The translations under genes were made by a program, and so were the position numbers. A DNA stretch of 14,116 bases from Stenocarpella maydis (Eukaryota; Ascomycota; Sordariomycetes; Diaporthales; Diaporthaceae): NCBI GenBank assembly GCA_002270565.1, contig NQMI01000308.1:1-14116 (forward strand), read 5' to 3'. The notes beneath the pieces were generated by a model, which saw nothing but the letters and a program-made list of their open reading frames with translations, was not told the origin of the DNA and searched no databases. Below, piece by piece: positions 1 to 9,164 of this stretch (position 1 is the first letter of the stretch; every line of letters begins with the position of its first letter).

Positions 1-623
1 ACCACCCACTATATAACCCGGATTAGCTGGGCGGGTACGCCCACTGCCACGGCCAAGCTACCTCGAGAAAGACAAAGAGAGACAATACAGAACAACAACC
101 CATCGCTATTGGCACTACGTGGAACCCATCCAAACCACACTTGCCTCTGAAAAAACAATAGACCCATTTCAGTACTACTGCTTACTAGTGTTTAAACCAC
201 AACCATATTGCCGCCGATACAGATTGAGTTGCTTGGTAAGCAACTACGCCCTCTGGCTACAGTACGGTGGCTGTAGCGATAGCCCACCAATGTGCTGTTG
301 CACACTACTATTGCCACAGCATGCATTATAGACTAATTATTTATAATCCAAACCAATTGTTTTTGTCCCTTAGGGGCAATTACTATTTCTTCCGGCTAAG
401 AAGAGGAACTCAAAGAATACAACTGGTCGCTTAAACTCAGGTTCGCTCTGTAATTTCTCGGTGAGTGCTTGATACGACGACACGAATTGATATTGCGGCC
501 AGGGCCTTTATGCCGGTGGTGATTGTTCTGGACCGATACAGGGTTACTGTTAGGTGGCGCCTTGGTGGAAACGTCGAGTTTCATGAAGAGCGTTTACAAG
601 AACCTAGACCAATTTGAATGGCA
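1..623. other. Gene-free left flank
   Basis: I see no supportable gene here. Open frames are short (70 codons or fewer) and have no recognisable motif. A small hairpin is present at 256-277: 7-bp arms GCTACAG and CTGTAGC around an 8-base loop. It has no obvious role. The stretch is the host DNA into which the MULE at 632 inserted. It continues after the element at 3647. Confidence 0.5.
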
Positions 624-631
624 TTCATAAT
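624..631. repeat. Left target-site duplication of the MULE (TTCATAAT)
   Basis: The eight bases TTCATAAT directly abut the left terminal inverted repeat and recur exactly at 3639-3646, directly abutting the right one. A duplication of 8-10 bp fits Mutator-like elements. The exact match shows that the element ends are correctly placed and that the two flanks were contiguous before insertion. Confidence 0.93.
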
Positions 632-675
632 GAAAACGGATATTCGCACCGGCAAAAAGGGATGGTACACCGGTA
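632..675 (+). repeat. Left terminal inverted repeat of the MULE
   Basis: The outer 32 bases (632-663, starting GAAAACGGATATTCGCACCG) are identical to the reverse complement of 3607-3638. The next 12 positions match at 8. All four differences are transitions (G/A or T/C), as expected if the two ends were once longer identical repeats later hit by C-to-T mutation. Confidence 0.93.
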
Positions 676-849
676 CATGCAGGGGCCCAACGCACAGACA
701 ATTTGCACCACTAAAAACACTATGTACACTGTTATTTTAACGTTTTTGCCAACATAGCCGTATGTCCCCATTACCGCTACGGTAAATATCATCATTATAA
801 TGCCTGCTGCAGCGCTAATCGCTCAAATTAATGGTGTTTTGCTACATAT

Positions 850-3405
850 CTAGTCCGTATGGACTATAATCTCGTTTAGTATCTCCTCCTTATTATTACC
901 GTCACCACTATTGCCGTCATTATTGCTGATGATATCCCCAACCATCAGATCTACCCGTGGCAACTGGTTGATACTTCTAATAGCCGCCATATACTGCCGC
1001 TTAGGTCCTGATTTTATGCTTAAGGGTATGCTGGCTTCTGAAGTCTTCATGATGTCTACCAGCGCCCTCCGCTTCTGAGGCTACTGCGTTAACTTCTTTA
1101 TAACCCTTCTCACCGGCTACTGCTTCAGAGGGACACCAGCATACTACATATCACCACTACAGGCATCCTCTTTATCTAGGGACTGGAGGGTTATATTGCT
1201 CCACTCAAAGGCTAAATTCACACACTATACTAAAGCCATTATTACCCTTGTCTTATCCCCGGCTCTGCTACCCAGACTTATAGTATTAGAGGTTGTCTTT
1301 TTGCCCATCACAGCTTTCCCACGCTTCTTAAGGATGCCCTCCTCATCACCAGCGAATATAGCGATATCCCAAGGCCTGCCCTTCATGGCGGTAACCTTCT
1401 TCAGCGATAGTATATTAAGGAGCGGGTTATCAACGCAAAGGTTACGATCAAGGTACCAAGCTTCATAAAGGTCGCTCTTCTCAAGGGGAAGGGAAGCCTC
1501 CTCCTTATTAGCAATGCAATTCACACAAATAATGCCATACTAACTATAGATAGCGCAGCAGCAGTTAGAAGGGCTATAGTGCCCCCATAGAGCTTCTTTT
1601 TGAAGCATCTTTAACGCCTTCTAGCGCTCTATCACGAGAAGGTCCAACGCCGCTCTAGCGACTTACTATATAAGCTTCCCAAGCTACTTCTGCTCATTAT
1701 ACTTCATAAGTGCTGCTATCTTCTGCTTTCCCTCCTTATTACAGAAGGCACAAGCCGCCTCATTAAGAGCGGCTTTATCAGCCTCTATTAAATAAAGAAG
1801 ATTGCCCATCCCATAGCCCAGATAGGTCTTCACATAGTAGTACTATCGCTCCGTGGAGGAGGTTATACGCAAGCCGAAGTTAAGGATTCTGCAGATCAAG
1901 TGGGCAGCCCATTTAGCAATAATAACCTCCGCCTCATCAACGTACTAGGTCTTGAGGTACTAGAGGATCGCCGTCTGGTCTGAGAAGACCTCTTGAAGCC
2001 ATCGCCAAGCCATATTATAGACCTCACGATCTATAGAGTACTCTATAAACTTAATGAGGTTCAAGAGGGCTATTTGAGTATATGGGATCTCATTAGGCAC
2101 CCAGGAGGGTACTATAGCCTTCCCTCTTGCTAGCGCCATTAGGGAAGCAAGGTCCTTATCATCCTCTTTAAGATCTTTGGCTTCCGCACCCTCTATAGCG
2201 TTTTCTTCCGGAGCTCCTAGTGCCATTACCTCCAGGCCTCCTAATATCGCCCTTATTATTGCCGGCTTGCGCTACTTCTTCTTGATGTTAAGGATAAGGT
2301 TTATATTCATATGGAAGATATATAGCTAATAGTATGCCTTAGGGAATTAGTGCTTAAGGGCATTAATTAGAGTAGTATTATAGTTAGTAATAAAGAGGCT
2401 TAGAGGGTTGTTTCCATACTAGCAGAGAAGCTTATTAACCTACTCAAGAAGCCACTAGAAGCTAGATTCTCGCTTATTATTAATAATGCCTTGAAATAGC
2501 GGTAGTATCTTCTTTATATGGGTTACTGCTGTTGCCTAAAGGAAGGGTATCTTTTTATTATTTATTAAATAGGTATAATTAAGCGAGATAGCCCGTGAGA
2601 ATTATTGCTCTTATAATTACTTAATCTGCTGCTTTATATACCAGAAGATGCCCGTAATATTGCCCTTATTATTAATAGTCCAATAATACCAGCAGCCCTC
2701 CTTCTCAAGCTAGTTTAGTAAAGCTTGGGTAGGTATATAGATGCCCTGCTTTGTCTTTTGAAAGTCTGCAAGCTAATTCTTTATGGTATTAGGCCCTAGT
2801 AGCACCTCTGGGTACTCTTAGTAGAGGGCTACTTTAAGTTTCTTTAGCTTGGCAAGGGATGGGTCTGCAGCTGTATGGGCGAGAAGATCGTGATGTTATT
2901 GTGATAACTTTACCTAGCCTTGCTCAGCTTCAGGGACCTCCTGAGGGCCATATAAAGTATATATACCCTCCTGGATTATAAGCTTCTATTTGCTAGATAT
3001 CGCCTTCATTATATAGGCAAGGGCTCGCCAGCTGTAGCCCGCCTTGATTGTGGAGGCGTTGGTGGTAGTTGCAGTTAAGGGCTGCTAAGTACCTCGGCTA
3101 CACTCTAATATCACCCACTTATCCTCTAACCTTCTAATTACCGTTACAAAGCTAGTAGCCTTTATGGCTTCATCCAAATCAGCCTTGAGGTCCTTATAGG
3201 TATTATATCCATTATGAAAAAGTTTCAAGTAGCTAGGAGGGTTAGAAAGTGCTGGTTAATGATGGTTTGCTGTAGTAATGTTATTGTTCCAGTTGATATA
3301 GTTAACCTGCTACTGCGCCTTGAGACCTGAGTAATCAGGTTGCTACACTATTGCTATAATGCTGAAAAATTGATATTTGAGTGATTAGGGGGTCTTTTTA
3401 ATGCA
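850..3405 (-). pseudogene. MULE transposase pseudogene, many TAG/TAA stops, catalytic Asp codons lost
   Basis: One minus-strand frame runs without a frameshift from about 3405 to a stop at 850-852 (about 850 codons). By hand count it is cut about thirty times, always by TAG or TAA and never TGA, where Gln (CAG/CAA) is plausible. The MULE transposase core is recognisable. NYTYLINNKKIPFL near 2580 matches the family's first D-x-TYxTN..PLL motif. ITNYNTTLINAL near 2385 followed by IFHMNINLI matches the (T)D..xAL.NAL and CLWHINKNV motif. FGLRITSSTER..YYYVKTYLG near 1880-1830 matches the S.R.E..H..LK.YL segment. The presumed Asp codons of the first two motifs read AAT (2578-2580) and AAC (2383-2385), that is Asn. 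The C-terminal tail after about 1050 is poorly conserved. The start codon cannot be fixed: no good ATG is visible and TGA appears just upstream of 3405. Confidence 0.9.
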
Positions 3406-3594
3406 AAAATGATTAATCCCGATGAAAATTCAATTGATGCATTAAAGCGTTGATGAAGGGTGGTTATTGAGAAGTTGGTGATGATGGAGGTGTTGCAAAG
3501 CAGTGGGTAGTGTAGCTATAAAAAGTACTATTCGGGTGGTGAAGTGTAGTTGAAGGTGGGTTAAATAAATGCTTCTGATTGGCTGTAGCAGACC

Positions 3595-3638
3595 TACTGG
3601 TGCGCTATCCCTTTTTGCCGGTGCGAATATCCGTTTTC
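3595..3638 (-). repeat. Right terminal inverted repeat of the MULE
   Basis: This is the reverse complement of the left repeat: 3607-3638 is identical to 632-663, and 3595-3606 matches 664-675 at 8 of 12 positions, with transitions only. Similarity fades further inward. Confidence 0.93.
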
Positions 3639-3646
3639 TTCATAAT
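3639..3646. repeat. Right target-site duplication of the MULE (TTCATAAT)
   Basis: This is an exact copy of 624-631, immediately outside the right terminal inverted repeat. Confidence 0.93.
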
Positions 3647-4554
3647 CCGCTGCGTCCCGATTTTACCGTACAAGTGCAATAAATCGTCCCAAGCGCCCTG
3701 CAGGGAGGCAGGTGTCATGTCAAGGTTGGGCCGTGTTTCGATGGGCAACCAGATTCGCGCGGGTGCCCAGTGGCAAGTATGAAGGGTGATGAAACTTAAA
3801 GGAGAATAAATTATTTATAGAAGCACACCACTTCGGCTTGCTTCGGTTCATAGGGAGAAGATCAACGGTTGTATGCGTCAATCCTACCATACAATGCGCA
3901 GCGCAGAATTATCCCAGAAAGCACATCAGCCTGCTGGCAACAAGTCCTTGTAAGACTTGGAAATCGGAATAGCACCTCATATAAACAGAGGGTATATATT
4001 TGGTATGTACACCTGTACGGTGCCCAACACCTACCCTAGGTACCTACCCCAATAGCACATGTGCACCCAGTCCCAACATCCACGCCCAGATCTGCACTTT
4101 TACCGGCACCGAGATCTTTAATATTCTCTATTGTGCAAACGAGTCTTGGATACGTGAAATTGGTGTACGTCTGTAAGACTTGGGCTGGGTGACACTGTCT
4201 TCTTCGATATACCTGTATACATAGATATGGCGCGAACCTTGGAATGCTGTACGGATACTCTTGGTTTCCATGTATGCGAATATCTGATTTCCAGATTTGA
4301 AATTCTTATTCAGGACCTCTGTAAGCGGCGATGGCATATTGTACACGTGGGTATCTGTTCAGCTGGCAGTGTCTTCGTCCAGTCTACACCACAGAGCCTC
4401 TCTCCCTATTTGCATCATCTGAGACCTGTGCAGAGAGACAGAACCCCCCCCTTAGCCGCCATTTTCAATCAGATATCAGCCTTGAACATGCCTTTATTTA
4501 TCCTCTGATCTTGATAGAACCTAAGCACCAACGTCTCATGTGCGATCCTGCTCG
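3647..4554. other. Gene-poor interval between the MULE and the small hypothetical gene
   Basis: No frame here resembles a protein I recognise, and the short open frames on both strands lack motifs. It holds a TACCTAGGTA-like run near 4032-4050 (CCTAGGTACCTACCCC). A related run sits near 5372 (GCTACCTAGGTAGC). Such CTAGGTA runs are simple palindromic repeats common in some fungi. The 3' untranslated region of the gene ending at 4555 probably lies in the last few hundred bases. Confidence 0.45.
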
Positions 4555-4917
4555 TTAAGCGCCGCCTTCCCTCTTCGCATATTCATCCTCCATCCGTTCG
4601 CGGTACAGCCGATCAATATCGCTCTCGTTCTGAGCCTGGTCACTCACATCCTCGATGTGCCTGCTGCTGCCGCCCGACGGGGCCGCACCTTCGAGGCCCC
4701 TGTGCGTAGCCCTACCAGCTGGGATCTCGTGCCCGCCTGCGTCAAAGTACCGCAACTCTTGCTCGGGAGGAGCGTTGGGGCCATTCTGCGTTGTCGTTCG
4801 CACAACTGTGCCCTGGGGGTTGGAATTTTGCTCTTCGCTGTAGGTATGGTGGATGGTCCTGCCATTGCGGGTCTCGCTGGAGGAGAAAGACGTTGAAGAA
4901 AAGCTGCAGGGGGCCAT
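4555..4917 (-). CDS. Small conserved fungal hypothetical protein, 120 aa
   Basis: A single-exon minus-strand frame of 120 codons. The start has a good context (CGCAGCCATGG) and is the first ATG after an in-frame TAG upstream. The protein is hydrophilic and low in complexity: a Ser/Thr-rich start (SFSSTSFSSSETRNGRTIHH), a middle rich in Asn, Gln, Thr and Gly, and a charged C-terminus ending RMEDEYAKREGGA. That ending and the 'S..TR.GRT.HHTYSE' opening match, from memory, an uncharacterised family of small proteins widespread in filamentous ascomycetes. No signal peptide, membrane segment or enzyme motif is visible, and it is probably largely disordered. No function can be assigned. The opposite strand is also open here, but its frames have no such family-like features. 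Confidence 0.72.
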   Translation of the reverse strand: MAPCSFSSTSFSSSETRNGRTIHHTYSEEQNSNPQGTVVRTTTQNGPNAPPEQELRYFDAGGHEIPAGRATHRGLEGAAPSGGSSRHIEDVSDQAQNESDIDRLYRERMEDEYAKREGGA

Positions 4918-5468
4918 GGCTGCGAATTTGCCAGATAGGATTATATCCGTCTATGTTGTGCGGGGTATTTTTCTTGTCGAGGAATCACTGTGGTTTGGGA
5001 TGTCAGTTCTGAGGGGAAAGCTTTATTGCCACCGGCGGAGGCTCACGAGCAGATCCCCATCAAAAGATGAGGTCATCTTACGGGGTGCACGTGACGGCGG
5101 GCCAAGGCTTGTGTTGACGTCACCTCAACTAGTTGATTTAGATGACATATTACTATTTTGCTTCAGGATCTATGTCTCTGCGACTGCTAGCCGGAAACCG
5201 GCTTTCGTCGTCAGCGAGATCAGGTATAACTGAGGTCGATGGTGCAGGTTCAGGTACGTTGTTACGGTGATATCAATGGATATTGGACGAAAAAGCCTTG
5301 AAAACGGGTTAGGGGAGAGAGAGGGTTCAATGTTGTTTTTGTAATGTATTGGTTCAACCAAGATCCGGTTAGCTACCTAGGTAGCTATTCACGACAAGTA
5401 TGTATTCTTGTGTGCCTTCACCAGTGCTGTTAGGCCCAATCACTTTCCTTGACCCGGTCATAAACCCC
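4918..5468. other. Intergenic region between the small gene and the permease 3' end
   Basis: This holds the presumed promoter of the small minus-strand gene, including a CRE-like palindrome at 5115-5122, and the presumed 3' untranslated region of the permease. Open frames on either strand have no recognisable content. A palindromic GCTACCTAGGTAGC lies near 5371-5385. Confidence 0.45.
5115..5122. promoter_or_regulatory. Perfect CRE-like palindrome TGACGTCA
   Basis: The 8-bp palindrome TGACGTCA is the consensus site of ATF/CREB-type bZIP factors. It lies about 200 bp upstream of the small gene's start at 4917, a plausible promoter position. An 8-mer can occur by chance, so a regulatory role is inferred. 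Confidence 0.35.
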
Positions 5469-7765
5469 CTACATGGCCACAATACCGTCCGTGGTATTCA
5501 CGTGCTTTTCTCTGTCACGAATCTCGGACTGGGTAGGCTCCTTAATAATCATACCGTCCACAACATGCGCTTCCGTACGTGGGCCGATGTAATACTTCCG
5601 GCCAGCGATAAACCAGTAAACCAGGGAGAAGAGGAGCACAAACGCCAAAATTACCACGGCGTAGTTCATCTACTCTGGTTAGTCGCCGAAGACAAAGGTA
5701 CATGCGTACAACTCGGCGGGGAGGGCACTCACATTGTCCGCGGCAACGGGCCTGACGGTGGGGAAGAGGAAAATGACAGACACGAAGGCGGTCCAAGAGC
5801 ACGCCCAGACGTTGACGAAGAAGCTCGCCGCGCCGAGGTGCCAAGGGCCGCGCTCGAACTTGTTGAAGAATATCTTGCAGAGGATCGGGATGCAATAAGA
5901 CCAGTCCAGGGCTATAGCGCACAGGTTGAAGATGGCAGAGATGGTTATGTAGCTCCCAAGGCCGATGAGGTTGATCAATATGCAGATGAGCGTATATAGC
6001 CAGACGGCCAGGACGGGCGTGTCGGTCCGCTTCCAGATTTTGTACCACACGGCGGACCCCGGCAGCATCTCATCACGAGAGAAGGCCCAAATAGTGCGGC
6101 TGCCGGCCTGGAGGGCTGTAATGCAAACAAAGTTCATGATGATGAAGGCGCATACGGCGAAGAAAATAGCAGCTGATTTCCCCATCACGTTGTAGAAGAT
6201 CTGCACCACAGGCTGCCCGATAACCGAGGCGAGGATGTTCTCCGCTGGGTCGTCTGAGGTTAGGTCCAACGGGCCCATACAAAAGGCCAAGACGATGGTG
6301 AAGAGCCATCCGACAACGTAGGTGAACCCCAGCGCCGAGGAAATCGCAGTTGGGACGGTGATTGCGGGGTTCTTGGTTTCCTCCGCAATACTGTGATCAT
6401 GATCAGTTAACTTTGACCTCCAATCGGCACGGAAGATAGGAGCAAAGAACTTACTGCGCTGCAGCATCGTAATCCGTCATCACTATAATCGCCAATAGCC
6501 AGTTAGCATCAATTCACAGCAGCTCGTTAGAACATAAAATATTCGAAAAAATCCATTCGGAACTTACCCCATGCCACTGACAAGAACCCGAAGAGGAAGC
6601 TAAAGCCCGGTGGGCTCCATCCGGAGTCGGGGTGAACCTCGGTGAATACATAGCTGGCAGAGTTCTTGTCCTTCTGCAGGACTAGAAGGGCGATGCAGCA
6701 GGAGAACAGCACGGCAATGTGAATCACGGCATATGAGCTGGCGATCTTGGACAACCAGGCGGTATTCAAGCAGTTGACTAGGGCGTGGAAGACGGACAAG
6801 GCTGCCATCACCCCGATGATATGTCCCTATAGATTTGTTAGTAAAAATAAGAATACTATACAAGAATAACTTAGTTTCTAGATTTAGCAAGGATGCAGAG
6901 GATCATACTTGAGTTGGCGAGTACGTGAAGTCTGAGCCGATGGACACCGCGGCCAGCAACATTTGAGAGGCGCCATAGCTTGATGAGGCGCTGCCGCAAA
7001 TCTGGCCAATCAGATTTAGCCAACCTATATATTTTATCAAAAAGATGGTGGTTAGCATTCCTCATTGTGTGCGAGTCCGGACGCCTGTGCCTCCAGCCCG
7101 GGCAGCACGGAAGATTTAACTTAGACGGTCTGTCGGGGTTCAAGAAAGTATGTAATACGGGATTCACATACCGTCGATCCACGCAATTACCGGGACATAC
7201 TTTTCTGGCGCGAGGTACTTGATGGTGAAGTACATCGCACCTGTGAATGAGTGACCCATGTTAGCGTAAATGTCATCTCACCCAGTTACCCCCTGAGCTC
7301 CGGGTACGCAACGATCAGTTATGGAGCAGCGATGACTTACCAGAAGTTGGATACGCCGAGGCGACCTCAGAGATCGAAAGGGCCAGGCACATTGCTCCGA
7401 TCCCGGCGATGAGCCAGCACCACACGGCGGAGGCGGCGCCGCCGGCGTATAGCGGGTACGAATATGTGGTCATGACCGTGCCGTACAGCCCTGAAATGGA
7501 CAGGGCGAAGCTGAAGGCGGACCACAGTCCGAACTCGCGCTTGAAAACCTGTTGGCGGCGAAAGATGCAATCGTCAGTGCAGGCGGCTCACGGTGCGTCA
7601 ACAACCGCAGGGGGACGCGTCATGTCGTTGGAGCTAGTTACACACGGGTTTGTAGCCCATAGCTGCGAGGGCCATGTCAGCATCGCTGGCCTCCATTTTG
7701 TCGTGCTCCATGTCGGGCTGCGCGGCTGTTGCCTCAGCGGATATCTTGTCTCTGGCGTCCGCCAT
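5469..7765 (-). CDS. Amino acid/GABA/choline-type permease (APC superfamily), 8 exons, 552 aa
   Basis: Minus-strand exons in order: 7765-7646, 7548-7341, 7240-7172, 7024-6909, 6826-6568, 6482-6455, 6390-5733, 5669-5469. All seven introns (63-147 bp) have GT..AG ends, the frame closes exactly, and the total is 1659 bp. The product should be a plasma-membrane importer with about 12 helices for amino acids, GABA or choline. Family features: cytosolic N-terminus then GYKPVFKREFGLWSAFSFAL (about 37-56); YSYPLYAGGA and SAYPTSG; APEKYVPVIAWIDGWLNLIG; the hydrophilic loop MTDYDAAAHIAEETKN (259-274); TRTIWAFSRD-like segment 'SRTIWAFSRDEMLPGS'; and GLGSYITISAIFNLCAIALDWSY. Length is normal for the fungal 2.A.3.4-like group. 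The exact substrate cannot be read from sequence. The ATG context is good (GCGCCATGG) and N-terminal residues 1-36 are acidic, as usual. It appears intact. GATA-type sites lie upstream. Confidence 0.92.
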
Positions 7766-7811
7766 GGCGCGAGTCCTGGGGCGTTGGCGTGAGAACGGCT
7801 CTTTGTCGTTG

Positions 7812-8092
7812 TGATAAAGTGCGGATATCGGCCCTCTGGGTGCTTCCTGTGGACAGCTCGCGGGTCTTGGTAGAGGACGAGCCTCTTTTTCACGATGAAA
7901 ATCGAATCAAAGTGACCCTGCTTGATTGAGGTCGCACAGAGGGAACAGAAATGGGCAAGTGAGGTCTGGCCCTGCAGTAAATCCCGTGAGAGGTGACGGC
8001 TGAAAAGATAAGCTACGGCATAAGCGAGGGGCTCTCGCTGGCATTTAACCAAAACGTACGAGGAGTCTACGGAATTTTGCGTCGATAGATAG
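7812..8092. promoter_or_regulatory. Cluster of GATA-factor sites upstream of the permease
   Basis: Within 330 bp upstream of the permease start there are four HGATAR sites on the plus strand: TGATAA at 7812-7817, AGATAA(G) at 8006-8012, CGATAG at 8083-8088 and AGATAG at 8087-8092, the last two overlapping. Fungal nitrogen regulators (AreA/NIT2 type) bind such sites and often control amino acid and GABA permeases. The motif is short, so chance occurrence is possible. The link to nitrogen control is inferred from gene class and position. Confidence 0.35.
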
Positions 8093-8099
8093 GCTATCC

Positions 8100-9164
8100 C
8101 GGAGTGTGTGGCTGCTCTAGCGGGGTCTGGTAATCGATTAATAAGTGGACAGGACAGCTGCGTATGCCTCGGAAGGATTCAGTCAATACCCAGTCGCCAC
8201 CCTTGATCCATGTCGCACGTTGACCAAGGTTGCCAGGCGTTCCCGGTCAGGACGTGTAGCCGAACTTGTCCGACTCCCACCCCATGTCATACATTATTCG
8301 GCGTCGGGTACATGTGGGTGGTTTTGCCCGCCCAGACGGCTGTAGTGAAGCTTGCTAAAGGCTTGTCTGCGAATGGCATCTTGGCGGACGCGCTAGACAG
8401 TAGACTACATGGTTAACAACCTGGGCAAATGACATTTCTTGCCCCCGAAGCACAAACGCAAACATGTGCTCACTCCGACAGCTAGCATCACTATACGCTT
8501 ATCATCGGATCGTGCAAGGACTACTGGTAGCTCGGGCCTCCACACGGGGAGATCAAATGTTGTACACTAAAAGGCCACAACCTCTATTACAGATAAGGTA
8601 TCGCAGTTCCAGAACGGGTAGATATCAAAGCCCCACCACCACCATTTACATGCCGACTTTTTTCCGCACAAGATATCGCATCCCCGCCAGTGTAATGACA
8701 GCTGTTCTGGCGATACTACTACGTAAGCTGGGGTTCTCCGTCGCATTCAGGCTCATCCCGAGGTAAACATATCAATTGATGTGAACCTTTTTGGCTGGAT
8801 CGAAATGTGGGCCATTGCCGCATACAGAAAGCGAGCCTACTGTGCCTGCAGGATTATCCACATCTCCAATTTTGGTTGATATGACTAGCTCTCCTCATTT
8901 GAGGCTCATCACGGAAAGTGCGCTATTATTGGGACAAACAGAGGGCATAACATCTTGCGTAGTCACGTAGCAAGGACTTCGCATTTGACCGCTGGCACAG
9001 TACGACCCTGGTTAAGACGCTGGTGGAATAATCTTTAGCCACGAGCTAGGTGGACACCTCGTAAGGGATGGCTATCGACATCAAAACGACGTCCGTTCTG
9101 TGTGCTTGTCGTTTGGAGTTACCTCATCTGTGCTAACCTTGATGCCTGATGCCGAGAGGCAAGC
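8100..9164. other. Gene-free interval between permease promoter and HET pseudogene
   Basis: About 1.06 kb with no supportable gene. The longest open frame (about 100 codons at 8464-8766, plus) has no recognisable motif, no clear introns and a composition like translated non-coding DNA. The 5' part probably belongs to the permease promoter and the last part to the former HET promoter. Confidence 0.45.

Larger units (their letters stand above)
632..3638 (-). mobile_element. Complete but inactive Mutator-like (MULE) DNA transposon, RIP-damaged
   Basis: This is a 3007-bp element bounded by terminal inverted repeats (632-675 and 3595-3638) and flanked by an exact 8-bp duplication (TTCATAAT). It carries one long minus-strand transposase frame, broken by in-frame TAG/TAA codons. 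The class call rests on the transposase motifs described in the pseudogene entry and on the duplication length. hAT elements also make 8-bp duplications, but the protein looks like a MULE, not hAT. Its size is close to described fungal MULEs such as Hop of Fusarium, as I remember them. It has no intact product and cannot move by itself. Its stop pattern and transition-only repeat mismatches point to repeat-induced point mutation. Confidence 0.92.

Noticed and set aside
256..277. A 7-bp-arm hairpin as a possible terminator or small RNA.
   Set aside because: Short arms, no adjacent gene and no T-run. Such hairpins are expected by chance in 14 kb.
632..3638. hAT family, considered because the target duplication is 8 bp.
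   Set aside because: The terminal repeats are longer than typical hAT ends and the protein blocks match the MULE transposase core, not the hAT core or its C-terminal dimer domain.
4540..5233. Several plus-strand open frames overlapping the small gene (118, 73 and 126 codons).
   Set aside because: Their translations show no family features, and they lie opposite a minus-strand frame with a good start context and recognisable fungal-type ends. I treat them as antisense shadows.
5400..6195. A 199-codon plus-strand open frame opposite the last permease exons.
   Set aside because: It overlaps antisense to a clearly conserved permease and its translation is charged low-complexity text typical of the complement of membrane-protein codons.
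8464..8766. A 100-codon plus-strand frame as a possible small gene.
   Set aside because: No recognisable motif, no supporting context and amino acid content like random translation.
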